64,000 nucleotides of DNA. It comes from Nematopogon swammerdamellus. Lineage: Eukaryota; Arthropoda; Insecta; Lepidoptera; Adelidae. Positions within the stretch are counted from its first letter, which is position 1. Each line of letters starts with the position of its first letter. The notes beneath the pieces are model-generated. The model was not told where the DNA came from and made no database searches. It saw only the letters and a program-made list of their open reading frames with translations. Both the position numbers and the translations under genes were made by a program. The DNA lies in contig OX336343.1 of assembly GCA_946902875.1 (NCBI GenBank), forward strand, positions 24,165,596-24,229,595, in the 5' to 3' direction. This document shows positions 22,901 to 31,920 of the stretch, piece by piece.

Positions 22901-25072
22901 ATGCGGTATATGGTACCGGTCGACACCCTCCCGAGACGAAACCGGTCGCATGTGCCCTGCGTCTAAGTAGTCGCGCATGAATGCTACGTATAAATCCTTC
23001 AGCTTGGGATCACGAGCCAGCTTACGCTCAAGCAAATGAAAGCGCTTCAAAGCTATAGCATGCGTTCCTCCCAGCTGCTTGCGACCTGACTTGAAGGGCA
23101 GGCGAACGACAAAACGGCCAGTCTCGTCACGCGAGTGGGTCTCAACAAAATGTTTCTCGCATTGAACGTTCTCCGGATCATGAATCTCGGAGTGAGGAGG
23201 CTCCTCAGATTCCCAAAATTTATTCAGCGCGAGATCCAAGTTAAGCGTGCATGCCAACGACGTAACCGGTTCACGTCGCGGCGATGCGATGGGAGCTCTA
23301 CCCAAGAGCACCCATCCGAAGACGGTAGAGTAAGCAGTCGGCATACCGTCGCCGAGCTTGAACATCCTGCCGTCGAAGATTTGATCATAAAGATCAGCAC
23401 CGATCAGTAAGTCGATGGGACTTGAAATAGCGAACTTGGGATCAGCTAGCATAATGTTCCGACACGCCTCGTGCACTTGCGCAGCTACACGTACCGATGG
23501 CATGTTATTGACAACGCGCTTAAGAATGAGAGCGTTGGTTGTGAGTGTGGACTGTGACCCCACCGAGCACGGCTTGATGGTGCACAGCACACTCCCATTA
23601 GTGCGTAGTGCACTCGATGTACCTAATCCGATGATTGTACCGGAAGTCGACCGACGGAGTCGTAGCTTCTGGGCGATGTTTTCTGTAATCACCGACACTT
23701 GTGAGCAGCTGTCCAGCAACGCACGCACACAATGATATTGACCATCAATATCACCGATGTTGACTAGAGCAGTCGCTAGCAACACGGTAGAGTTGACGTG
23801 GACGCCGCTGAACGTGTGAGACTGGACTGTGGAGCTGAACGTCGACACAGCAGCCTCCCCTTCGCACGTTGGTTCACAAGTGAGGTTGGACGATGAGGTT
23901 GGAATGTGTATTTTAGTGTGGTGCCGACCCCGACACACTTGGCAAGAAAATTTAGAAGTACATTTTGCAACTGAGTGGGGGCGCAGGCAATTAAAACAAA
24001 GTTTATGTTCCATGACACAGGCTTTCCGTTGCTCGGGTGTCATGGAGTTGAACTTGTCACAATGGTAAACTGGATGATTGCTACCACAACAGGGACAGCC
24101 TTCGGTGCTTGATGTAAAGCACTTGCTAGTGCCTCCTGGTCTACCTTTACTTGCACTAGAAGGCTTTACGCTAGACGAGACGTTTTCTAAAACCCGAAGT
24201 TGGTTTTCTAGAAATATCAGCAATTCGCTGAAAGTCGGAATTTCTGAAGAGTCGTGGTCAAGCTCGAACATGCTCCGCAAACTTGTGGGTAACTTCCGAG
24301 AGATGATGTGAAGCAGTATGAAGCTCCACGAATCGACGCTGAACTTGAGTGCATTTAACGCCTGAGTGTTTTCCTTCAGAGTATTTACGAACTTGCGCAG
24401 ACAATTTTGATTAATTTCACTAAAGTGCTGAAGCGACAAGATCGCATCGAGATGCATGTCAGCAATGAGGCGCTTATTTTCGTACCGATCCGTTAATAGT
24501 TGGTACGCCACCGTGTAATTATCTTCACAAATTGGCAAATGTCGCACTAAATTCAACGGCTCCTTGTCCAGCGTGCTAAATAGGTAATGCATTTTCTGCA
24601 CTCCGTTTAGGCAATCATTGTTGTGAACTAAACTATTGAAGACTGAAATGAAATTAGTCCACTCAGTAATGACACCACTGTACCTTGTCAGTTCGATCTT
24701 CGGAAGTTGAAATTTTGTTTGACCTCTCACTGGTGCACTGTTTTTATTGTCAACAACACTTTCGGCCGCTGCTGTACCGCATATGTCGGTGTGAAGCACC
24801 TGAACGGAGTAAAACATTTCGAAGAACTCATCATACTCCGCGTCAAGTCTACTAGAATCTGCCTTTTCATCACTGCTAGAGGCAATAAACATGTGTGAAT
24901 TCTCAAAGTCTAACCTTAGTTTTTCTATGTCTCGAAAACGCGCTTTGAATTGAGACACTCGCGATTCATCACGACTTTCGGATATATCCGTGGCTAGCTT
25001 GTAAATAGCTTGCAAAGACTTCAACACTAACCTTCGTTGCATACGCGAACTTTGCAGAGTTCTAGATTCCAT
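19934..25072 (-). CDS. BEL/Pao Gag-Pol polyprotein
   Basis: Single uninterrupted frame. I place the start at 25072 (MESRTLQ...), giving 1712 aa; an upstream in-frame ATG at 25153 would add 27 Cys-rich residues. Numbering from 25153: Gag-like region (DUF1759 type) about 140-330; CxxC zinc-knuckle-like cysteines 353-405; aspartic protease with LLDSCSQ at about 480-486; reverse transcriptase with DVKQMYRQ (811-818) and FVDD (887-890); RNase H with acidic residues D1063, E1108, D1140 and D1186; integrase with an H/H-C1404-C1407 zinc site and catalytic D1439, D1505 and E1559; C-terminal DUF5641-like domain about 1640-1735. It encodes capsid and the enzymes that copy the RNA into DNA and integrate it. 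All catalytic residues are present and I see no stop or frameshift. Family lengths of 1600-1900 aa fit. Confidence 0.95.
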   Translation of the reverse strand: MESRTLQSSRMQRRLVLKSLQAIYKLATDISESRDESRVSQFKARFRDIEKLRLDFENSHMFIASSSDEKADSSRLDAEYDEFFEMFYSVQVLHTDICGTAAAESVVDNKNSAPVRGQTKFQLPKIELTRYSGVITEWTNFISVFNSLVHNNDCLNGVQKMHYLFSTLDKEPLNLVRHLPICEDNYTVAYQLLTDRYENKRLIADMHLDAILSLQHFSEINQNCLRKFVNTLKENTQALNALKFSVDSWSFILLHIISRKLPTSLRSMFELDHDSSEIPTFSELLIFLENQLRVLENVSSSVKPSSASKGRPGGTSKCFTSSTEGCPCCGSNHPVYHCDKFNSMTPEQRKACVMEHKLCFNCLRPHSVAKCTSKFSCQVCRGRHHTKIHIPTSSSNLTCEPTCEGEAAVSTFSSTVQSHTFSGVHVNSTVLLATALVNIGDIDGQYHCVRALLDSCSQVSVITENIAQKLRLRRSTSGTIIGLGTSSALRTNGSVLCTIKPCSVGSQSTLTTNALILKRVVNNMPSVRVAAQVHEACRNIMLADPKFAISSPIDLLIGADLYDQIFDGRMFKLGDGMPTAYSTVFGWVLLGRAPIASPRREPVTSLACTLNLDLALNKFWESEEPPHSEIHDPENVQCEKHFVETHSRDETGRFVVRLPFKSGRKQLGGTHAIALKRFHLLERKLARDPKLKDLYVAFMRDYLDAGHMRPVSSREGVDRYHIPHHGVLKESSSTTKLRAVFDASMPSTSGISLNHVLIPGPKLQQNIEDIILRFRVHAVVFTSDVKQMYRQVRMHEEDCKYQTIFWRESPNSPVQQYELTTVTYGVSSAAYLAMRVIHELAVINELEHPAASRVLKEDIFVDDIVSGSNSVESAKHLQEEVVAVLQQGGFQLRKWSSNHPKLLDHLPPDHCETPLRFEEAGDNIFKILGLEWSARSDQFLYQVSKIGNANTKRGILSNIARLYDPCGYLTPVTFFAKAFMQNLWLLELAWDETLPIEFLQKWNSFVANFQSLNRVRINRHILSEHTKGCELHGFSDASERGYAAVVYLRGRDIHGEVSVHLVMAKSRVAPLKQKLTIPRLELCGAVLVARLLDHVVRVLLSRMQVGAVTAWCDSSIVLTWLRTSAHKLQTYEANRVSQAQGLLSPDSWRYVPSSLNAADCASRGLYPQELVDHPLWWAPPWLAEAPEAWPADCMAVSVESLPGLRIPPVTSMTTVEDFSFVTKFSALYNLQLVLGWCLRFAHNARHPNDKHQGPLSVRELDIALLVTIKTVQNVEFADTISALLANKQIKSNLLRLNPFLDAQGILRVGGRLTRSSLAYDAKHPIVLPRAHHLTHLIIDHHHQVHLHCGATALMAILQRRFWILSARRSIRLRIFKCLRCFRLKAKPIEPFMGDLPANRIHRSRPFQRSGADFAGPFTIKASKLRGAKTQKAYLCVFVCFATKAVHLEVVSDLTTDAFLASFSRMVSRRGIVTDIFTDCGTNFQGARRYLDEVTEFLMNPGTQGKLHDALRKLQVCWHMNPPQAPHMGGLWETAVKSSKLLLKRVIGEQILTFEELTTIFTKIEAVLNSRPLCPVSSDPNDLDVLTPGHFLIGEPLVGLPEYDFDHTPVNRLTRWQLTQQISQHFWNRWQAEYLHTLQQRLKWQKGVKNIEVGDLALLKEDNLPPLQWRLGRVTKLCPGGDGVVRVVELRTSTGTYLRPTVKVCPLPDQHAV

Positions 25073-25486
25073 GTTTGTTGTTTGTTTACAAACTCGCTTC
25101 AACTGACAGTGACAGTAAAGACCGACAGCCGCTTGACAGTGACAGCCACACAATCAGTAAGACTGACCAAATGGCTGAATGATTGAGACTGAAGTACCGA
25201 CTGACTGACAGTCTGGGAGGGCCGATTGCCAGTAGGCAGAGAAACCTGGCTAGAACAATCTGACCAAAGACAATTATTTTAAATTTCCCGCCTTTAGGAC
25301 GGAAACGGTTTGGCTAATGCAACCGACCAATGAGAGAACGCGGCGAAGTGAAAACGAGAAAATGAAAGATTTTACTTTATCAAAGTGAATTTACAGGTTA
25401 CAAAGATCGCAAAAATGTTGAAAATGATGATTTTACAAATAGATTTAGGAAAAAACGATAGAAACTGGTTAGAAACACGGAAATAT
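25073..25486 (-). other. BEL/Pao leader between PBS and Gag start
   Basis: About 410 bp. It carries short repeats of GACTGA and TGACAG (25140-25215). In LTR elements the packaging signal usually lies here; nothing specific can be pointed to. Confidence 0.5.
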
Positions 25487-25502
25487 CCGGCTCGAAGGAC
25501 CA
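25487..25502 (-). other. Primer-binding site
   Basis: Minus strand TGGTCCTTCGAGCCGG starts three bases after the 5' LTR. It is complementary to a tRNA 3' end: CCGGCTCGAAGGACCA has the T-arm GGCTCGAA and the terminal CCA. I cannot assign the isoacceptor with certainty. Confidence 0.8.
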
Positions 25503-25505
25503 AAA

Positions 25506-25959
25506 TGGTGGGAAAGGGGCGAGAAAAGGATGACGCTGGCTCACCCGATGCGGCGCGGAGGCGCGCGCAAACGTGCCTGCTCGGCTCCTTCTTCCGTTCC
25601 CACCGGGTTGGGGCTGCAGCACTCGCCGGAGACTCCGGCGCGACCGCACTAACAGCCGCGGGGGGTGCGCTCGACCGCAAACACGCGAAACGCGAAGTTG
25701 GGCTCGGCGGGAGCGCACAGATACGCACGGCGTATTCAAAATGGTTTGGAGAAGCTCGCTGATTGTCCGTTTTCCGACGCGGGAGAGCACGGCTCGTCGT
25801 TCCCGGACGCCGGTTGATGGAGATCTCGTAGAATTTTCCACCAGCGACGGGTAGGTGAAAAGGAAAAAATTTGGTTGGGAGGACAGGTAGGTAGGCAGGA
25901 AAAATGTTAATACCCGCGAGATTTGAATCCACTGTCTCTCATTGATCAGAGATCAACCA
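25506..25959 (-). repeat. 5' LTR of the BEL/Pao element
   Basis: 454 bp, identical by eye to the 3' LTR at 19305-19758. It should contain the element's promoter and polyadenylation signals; I could not pick out a clear TATA box. Confidence 0.93.
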
Positions 25960-25964
25960 CTAAC
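25960..25964. repeat. BEL/Pao target-site duplication, right copy
   Basis: CTAAC directly after the right LTR, matching 19300-19304. Confidence 0.9.
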
Positions 25965-26559
25965 TGTACTGACGTAGCCTACATTCTTTGATAATGTTTA
26001 TGTGGTGATTATGACGTATGACGGTGACGTTTTTTCTGACTACAGCGCGCCTAAAGGAGTCCAATTTATTTCATAACGTCCGTAAAGAAATATAACTTCA
26101 AAAATATATCAAAAAAGCCCCGACGCCAAACAGCTAGACTGATTTCTAGGAAACATAGCTAAGAAAATTCTCGTAAATACTAGTAAATATTCTTTCGATA
26201 AAAAAAAACTCACCGACATCGAGCATCTGTATCGGCGCTCGGTGGGCACGCACACATACAAGCCTGAAGCGCAGACATACAGCACACCAGGACACACGCA
26301 CTTCAAACTCTTCCTGCGGTATTTATTGAAAGAGACTCTTCTGACCACTAGCTTCCGGCAGCGCCTCGTCGAGCGACGTGGGATGCTGACACGGCTGATC
26401 TCACGCGACGTCCACGTCGGCGACGGCGCGGCGGTTCGAGCCCACGGGACGTCATGTCGTCGCTATCTCTACCAATTCGCAGACACTAAAAGTCGTTCAG
26501 GTTTTTTAAGTCGCGAAAATGTTCTAGCTAGAGTCTTTGAAGTAAGCGAAAAACCTTGT
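25965..26559. other. No gene recognised
   Basis: Unique-looking DNA with short frames, including a 118-codon plus frame at 26242-26598 that has no recognisable domain. Confidence 0.45.
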
Positions 26560-26735
26560 GCTCTTTTTTCCGTACCCCATACGGAAGCCTATTACTAAGC
26601 CTACGCCGCGCCATCTGTCCGTCCGTCCGTTCGTCCGTTCGATGGCTATATATTTGGAACGGTAGGTAATAGCTTGCCGGTTGAAATTTTCACAGAATAT
26701 GTGTTACGTATGTTGGGGAATATAACAACAAATAA
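26560..26735 (-). mobile_element. Repeat ending TACGGAACCCTAAAAA (family G), minus copy
   Basis: On the plus strand: CCGTACCCCATACGGAAGCC, TATTACTAAGCCTACGC, (GTCC)n at 26618-26640, then GCCGGTTGAAATTTTCACAG. This is the reverse of the order in the copies at 34.0 and 59.7 kb. Confidence 0.55.
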
Positions 26736-26844
26736 TACAAATGAAAAATTAAAGGAGTCCCCCATCCTAGGAACGTGTGGTTACTCCATCGTATCTCACG
26801 TCTTGTATAATTGTGTTTTACGCCGTAATCCCGTATTGTTGGCT

Positions 26845-26943
26845 GAGTGAGAGGAGTAGAACACACGCTCCGGCCGGCCAATATCACCTACGAGTAGGTA
26901 CCATACCGGAGACTTCCCTTTGGATTGCTCGCTATTCTGGACT
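26845..26943 (-). mobile_element. tRNA-derived SINE (family A), 3' fragment
   Basis: Plus strand CGGCCAATATCACC, GGTACCATACCGGAGACTTC and CCTTTGGATTGCTCGCTATT are the complement of the family A 3' half. Confidence 0.65.
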
Positions 26944-26959
26944 AGACAGATTATTTCAA

Positions 26960-27095
26960 AATGAAGAGTTTTTAAATTACTTTAATGGTTGTTAAACAAT
27001 AAGTATCAAGAATTGTACGTCTTTGCCATTCTTCGAGCTATAGTGCTCGACGTTTCGGGCCAAACGTGTGGCCCATCTTCATGAGCATCTTCATA
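26960..27095 (-). mobile_element. Penelope-like terminal repeat fragment with hammerhead-like motif
   Basis: Minus strand 27083-27049 reads CATGAAGAT, a 5-bp helix II (GGGCC/GGCCC, loop ACACGTTT), then GAAACGTC. TGCTC before the core pairs with GAGCA after GTC, forming helix I. The flank AACAACCA...GTAATTTAAAAAC is shared with 31515-31550. Penelope-like elements are known to carry minimal hammerheads in their terminal repeats; assignment here is by that resemblance. The base expected to be C3 is A. Confidence 0.5.
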
Positions 27096-27344
27096 AATGT
27101 GGAGCTGCAAAGAGTAGTTACGAAAATTCCTCAGCTTAATCCTTCTTTCCACCCAGATGGCGGGAGAGATAATATGAGAGATAAACTGAACGAGACCCGA
27201 GCACTAGTCCCGCTCGGCGCACGGTCTCGCTTTGTTCCTAATTTTTTAACTTCGCCCGACTCACCGCTCGTCCGTTGGCGAGAACTATCTCCGCTAATTG
27301 GAGAGGAAAGTTTAAACACTGGCCACGTGCTATGGAGGCTCGAA

Positions 27345-27650
27345 GTGAATAAAAACCGGCCAAGTGCGAGTCGGACTCGCGCACCTAGGTTTCCGCACCA
27401 CAGAAAACGGAGTTGAAAAAACAACACGTTTCTTGTATGAGGACTCCCCCTAACTTTTTACATTTTAAATTTGTTATTATTTGTGTTATATCCGCCAATA
27501 TAACACATACTCGTATATGTAAAAATTTCAACCGGCTAGCTATTATTGTTCCAAAGATACAGCCATCGCACGGACGGACGGACGGACAGACAGACAGATG
27601 TAGTAGGTTTGTAATAGGCCACCGTACGGCGTACGGAAACCTAATAATTA
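27345..27650 (+). mobile_element. Family G repeat, near full length
   Basis: Starts AAAACCGGCCAAGTGCGAGT, then CGGACTCGCGCACC. Next come TTTCTTGTATG, an AT-rich middle with ATCCGCCAATATAACACATA, GAAATTTCAACCGG-like sequence, ATACAGCC, (GGAC)n/(AGAC)n at 27571-27598 and GTACGGAAACCTAAT. It is non-coding and very common in lepidopteran genomes. Confidence 0.7.
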
Positions 27651-27892
27651 TATATTCTGGAAATCACATATTTTTATTTTAAGAACAGACAAAGCAAGTT
27701 TATCTAGGGCTGCATATACACTACCTATGTACATTGTACATGTACAAACAGAAATTCATTTAAAAAATCCCTGAATAGTTTTTGAATTTATTTAATGTAC
27801 TTATCCATATTTTATTAGTATCAAATTTATAAATTGTTCTAATTTTTTATGTAAAACACATATTTTATTAATAATAATAAAAAAGCACATTT

Positions 27893-27945
27893 ATCGATGA
27901 AATATTTCGCCCCGATGTCGGCGGCGTCTTCAGTCAAGTGAGAAA
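27893..27945 (-). ncRNA. Hammerhead-ribozyme-like motif, candidate
   Basis: Minus strand: a CTGAAGA core, one extra base, GCC...GGC helix II, then GAAATATTTC. The core fits CUGANGA/GAAA, and the ATAT after GAA could pair between two copies. Helix I is weak. Probably a relic of a Penelope-like element. Confidence 0.4.
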
Positions 27946-29094
27946 TAATTATTTGATAGATATGTTTTTTAATATTTTCTTATTTTTTTATATTATTTTT
28001 TATATAGAAATAGAAAGCAAATGATGGTTGCTCTATGGTTGTTAAATTGTTCTAAGTGATATTACTTGAGACGAGTAGAACAGAATACCCATGAAAAATA
28101 TGTTTATGATTTGTTTTTATTTCCTGCCGATCTAGCTCGCTACGCAATCCTAGCAAGATCGTGAAACTCTACTTATGAAGTTTGTTATTTGTGAGCTTGG
28201 ATCGTCTACGAAGAAGTTGCTCTCTGTAATTGTTGCACCCGCGCAGCGGGGGCGGCGGCGGGGGTGGCGGAGGCGAAGCATCCAACACCCGATACCTGAT
28301 ACTCACCGGGTTACTCGGAACTAACTTCCGCCTTCCACAAACTGTGCTCCCACTAATTGACAATCATTTGCAAAAATATAAACCGCGTGTTACGCGAACC
28401 TTCCTCGTTACGGCTGCCATAGTGTACATATGAATTTTCAAATTAATCATTCTTTTCTCGATAAATAACATTACTATACGTTATATTACCTAAATAGTTA
28501 GTACTAAAATACTGTCCCCGAATGTACTCGTATTTCCGTGTACCTGTGTCTAGATCTACCTACTTGTTTTGAAATGTGAGGTGCATGTGTGACGAGAGCA
28601 ACCAAAATTCGTATTCAAGCGAGCCCACACAAATGCGAAGTAAAATCCAGTCTCCCGCCCCCCGGGGGCATAGTAAATATTTTCTGTAGAAAATCTGAAA
28701 AGATGCGCGCTCGAGTGCGGCGCACTGTGCGGTGTTTTGTCAAAACAAACAGCGGCTTTATCCTCCGCCAGTGCGCGACTACTCCTTTACATGCACGTGC
28801 GATGCCGCGGGTGGTGGAGGGGGGTGAGGGGTGAGGGGACGACCCCCTCCTCCGTCCACCGCCAACACTCCCGGTGCTGTGTTTTACGACACTAAAAATA
28901 TTCGCAGTGCTAGAAATGCATTTTGCATGAAAGTTGGTTGTGATCGTATCTCCTTTATTTTTATTTTCCTATCCTCGTTCTTCTTTACGGGCTGCCACAC
29001 GCGGAGAAGGATAGCTAGAGAGCAGTTGCCAGCTCTAATTTTTAGTAAAACAAGACTCGCCAGAGCGGGGAGGGGAGTGTAGTGGGGGAGGCAC
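27946..29094. other. No gene recognised
   Basis: AT-rich to about 28200, then a GC-rich patch (28243-28275) and mixed sequence. No protein-like frame and no recognised repeat. Confidence 0.5.
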
Positions 29095-29620
29095 TTCGTA
29101 GTCCAACAGCCATCAGCGACGAGGCGTCCGTCTTGCTGGTGACCCGAACCTCGACAATTTTCTGTGCATTCTCTGAGCCGATTTGAGATGGTTTATCGGG
29201 TCTTTCAGTCCATCCTACACGTACTACCATGGACCCTGATCTGAGGAACTTACATTTGCAGGCTAATTGAGAACACGTCGTTTATTGTTTATTAAGTATT
29301 CTTATGACAGACTGCACTCGAATTTGTCACTATTTGTTCTATCCGGTTGTATTACACCCACGACGAAGAACCGGCAAGAAACTTCGCAGCGTTTCTCGCA
29401 CCGAAGGTGTGGAATTGCCTGCCGGCAAGTGTTTCCAGATTCCTCCAGCCTGAGGCGTCTTCAAAAGTTGCGTGTCAACAGTCTGGCTGGACGGACGGAC
29501 AGTCCTAACATAGTCAGCACATGTTCTGGCATGGCACCTCGCTAGTTACGCGAGGGCAGGTGAAATTGCACATATCGAGGACCTTTGTTTGTTATTCGGC
29601 ACAGCCATACATGTTTTCAT
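29095..29620 (+). pseudogene. Decayed non-LTR retrotransposon 3' end
   Basis: Broken frames encode reverse-transcriptase C-terminal features: an RRPSCW / GDPNL-like piece (as in 46010-46555), HTRRRTGKK-like sequence, and a VFPDSSSLRRLQKLRVNSLA string. The end is ACAGCCATACATG with an A-run at about 29621. Several stops and frameshifts are present. The clade (Jockey/CR1-like) is inferred from the LPASVFP...LRVN ending. Confidence 0.6.
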
Positions 29621-30206
29621 AAAAAAAAAGATAGAAAGATGTCTCGATTTATTGCTTAAAAATTAGAGTGAGCCCATAATTATCCCGGTTTTTTTTTTCG
29701 AAATGTTGCAAATAAAACTATAAATATGATCGAAGATGCACGCAAGCAACAAGTGCTGATAGGTGTTTATATGTGTTTTGCTGTTTCAAAGCCAAACGCG
29801 TAAAAGGAAACTGAAATGAGCGAGTATAAAAGGAGCATGCATGCATCGGGAGACGCGCTCACACTTTACGACTTTCTTACATTTAAAGTGAGGCAACTAA
29901 TGGTGGTTGGCTCACCAGCAGCAATGTATCACCTCAGGCGTCGCGGCATCGCGGCCTAAAAAGGCGGAAAGTCGGAACGGCGACGGATATACTAGTATAG
30001 AGTAGGCTATTAAAGCCCGAAGGTAGGAACATTTTCTATGGAGTGATTTATCTGTTACGAAGTAACTATTAAGTAATCTGTGGTATAGACACGACCGCTG
30101 CTCTGCTGGTGTTAAGCAGCAAGCTGCCTGCAAACTGAGCAAGTTTTCCCGTTCGCAGTAATGATGCTCCCGGGGCGGCGGCGGCGAGGTGCGGTGCGGC
30201 CGCGCT
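29621..30206. other. No gene recognised
   Basis: A 187-codon minus frame covers 29912-30475. Its composition (Pro, Arg, Cys, Ser) looks accidental and no domain is recognised. Confidence 0.45.
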
Positions 30207-30363
30207 GTGGGCGCCAGAGGTGGTACCGGACCTAGCCCAGAACACGGCCTGCAGCACGAACACGGAAAGTCAAGTAACCGGTCGCGGTGGTCGGTCCAAC
30301 ACGCTTTGTGCGTGTCGTATTTCGTGTTCAATATCGACACGGTTACCACCTCTGGTGGGCGCC
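30207..30363. repeat. Inverted repeat, ~20-bp arms
   Basis: GGCGCCAGAGGTGGTACCGG at the left is inverted at the right as GGTTACCACCTCTGG...GGCGCC, with a 3-bp insert in the right arm. The inner sequence also holds complementary GAACACG/CGTGTTC pieces. It could be a small non-autonomous element or a structured RNA. Confidence 0.55.
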
Positions 30364-30524
30364 GGAGTGCAGCGCGCCCCGGTGACCCTGTTAACGAACG
30401 CAAAGCCGTCCTGGCTGTGGAGCGGTCACCAAGGGGACCAAGGGGAAATACTGAAATACCGTTCGTTCCAAGCAACTATTTAACAGCTTTCATTTTGCTC
30501 AAATATTAGATAGTTAGGGGTTAT

Positions 30525-30565
30525 GACTACACGGCATCTCTCCCCGTGCATATTATAAAAGGCTA
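30525..30565 (+). mobile_element. Family C head fragment
   Basis: GCATCTCTCCCCGTGCATAT followed by TATAAAAGGCTAG matches the start of the SINE-like elements at 41586 and 43682. Confidence 0.45.
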
Positions 30566-30636
30566 GATAGATATACAGAAATACTTTATTGTTCCAACAA
30601 AAAATTACAGATACAAGCTCGATATATCTTTTACTC

Positions 30637-30792
30637 TAGCTTTTGCCCGCGGCTTCGCTCGCATAGCTTATGTCCATTCTGAAGGTTCATTCTAAATATT
30701 GGTCGGATGAGTATTTTCGGAGATTACCTCCTGCATCCAAACTTACAAATTTTACCTCTTTATAATATTGTATAAGCATAAGTATAGATTAG
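30637..30792 (+). mobile_element. Family D element, short copy
   Basis: Starts CTAGCTTTTGCCCGCGGCTT and ends in TATAATATTGTATAAGCATA with AGTATAGATT, an RTE-like 3' terminus. It is shorter than the copies at 3030 and 39829. Confidence 0.6.
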
Positions 30793-30941
30793 GGGGTAAA
30801 GGCGGATGTATAACTTACAGGGATTTCTTCCAGTCAACCTTTAGATGTTTGAGAGTCGTACGTTGTGAAATATACTTACGAGTAAGTAGGTACTCCTAGT
30901 AGCAAAAGCCGTGAAATCGACTACGAAATAAGAACAAGATA

Positions 30942-31165
30942 CCGTGCTTAAGGGCGCCACCTCTCGCTTGGCACAGTCCTTGACTGAGTCATGCAATAGG
31001 CAACCTTCTTCGTTTCCTACTTTTTAGGATACCATACCTTAAAATGTAAATACGGAACTCTTATAAAATCACTCCCGTCCGTCTGTCACAGACAAAGATT
31101 ATCAAAGGTTTCTCTCGATTACCCTGCTTACTCTGTCATACAGCATTATGGTATATATGAATGTA
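30942..31165 (+). mobile_element. Repeat family F, diverged copy
   Basis: ACCGTGCTTAAGGGCG, CTCGCTTGGCACAGTCCTTG, GAGTCATGCA, and later CGATTACCCTGCTTAC and GTCATACAG follow the family order, with deletions. Confidence 0.55.
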
Positions 31166-31514
31166 GGTTAATTTGTCCATGCGTCGAAATTATTTCCCCT
31201 AAAACATTATAGACTGCGATAAAGCCTGCATATACCTACCACGCCAGGTAGGCACACAACTCGACAGATAGTGATGCGAGCGGACCGCGCGCCGGGCTGG
31301 ACTGAACAAAAGCCGCCTTCAAATAAATTACGTCCTCAGGCATTTCAACGTGTAACCCTGCAAGCAAAGTTTTTGTAAGTGGACGAAATACGAGTCCAAT
31401 ATGTCCAGTATACGAGTACACTGTAAATACCGCGGTGGAGGGAGGGACCGAGTACTTTGTGCACAATGGACGCCAGAAAATATTCAATACCGTACGACAA
31501 TAAACCGAGACGCT

Positions 31515-31920
31515 TAAGCTCTTATGGGTTTTTAAATTACCGTGGTTGTTAGACATTATTTTTAAAACAAAACAGCTTTCCGCCTTCAAGTTGTCGCCGA
31601 TGTGGAACCCAGTCATAGCGCCGCTCAAGAGAAGAAGACACGACGGACACGACCAGCCGGAAGTGGACACCGTCAGCGCCTTCTGTCTCTCCGCCGAGAT
31701 CCGGAACGCACCTGAACCCTCGTCTACGAAAACTACCCGCACTGGCCACAGCTACAATCTTCGTCAACGACGGACGGAGATCTGACAGTTCTCTGCCAAC
31801 CGTCGCACTAGGCAGAGTGCTCATGAGGATGGGCCATACGCTTGGCCCGAAACGTCGAACCACATAGCTCGTGCAGAACCGTGAGTAAAGCTGTTTTGTT
31901 TTAAAAATAATGTCTTAAGC
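31515..31920 (+). mobile_element. Penelope-like fragment with hammerhead-like motif and inverted ends
   Basis: The ends are inverted: ATTATTTTTAAAACAAAACA (31551 onward) against its complement at about 31885-31909. Near the right end, 31821-31856 reads TCATGAGGAT, GGGCC, loop ATACGCTT, GGCCC, GAAACGTC. This is the same hammerhead layout as at 27049-27083, with the same 5-bp helix II. A plus frame in between ends TGHSYNLRQRRTEI. The Penelope-like assignment is by motif and shared flanks. Confidence 0.5.

Larger units (their letters stand above)
19305..25959 (-). mobile_element. Complete BEL/Pao LTR retrotransposon, 6655 bp
   Basis: All parts of a full element are present in minus orientation: 5' LTR 25506-25959, primer-binding site 25487-25502, leader of about 430 bp, one Gag-Pol frame, polypurine tract 19761-19773, 3' LTR 19305-19758 and CTAAC duplications at both edges. 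LTRs are identical at insertion and then diverge, so LTRs that look identical imply a very recent insertion. There is no envelope frame: only about 175 bp separate the Pol stop from the 3' LTR. The element sits in a minisatellite-bordered site with no gene nearby. Confidence 0.95.

Noticed and set aside
25073..25153. Upstream in-frame start adding 27 residues to Gag-Pol
   Set aside because: The extra residues are Cys-rich and unlike BEL/Pao Gag N-termini; the MESRTLQ start at 25072 fits better. It cannot be excluded without transcript data.
25372..25932. 125-186 codon frames across the right LTR and its twin frames in the left LTR
   Set aside because: They lie in the LTR on both strands, are Arg/Pro/Ala-rich and have no domain; open by base composition.
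29912..30475. 187-codon minus-strand frame as a host gene
   Set aside because: No recognisable domain, Pro/Arg/Cys/Ser-rich composition, and it spans an inverted repeat.
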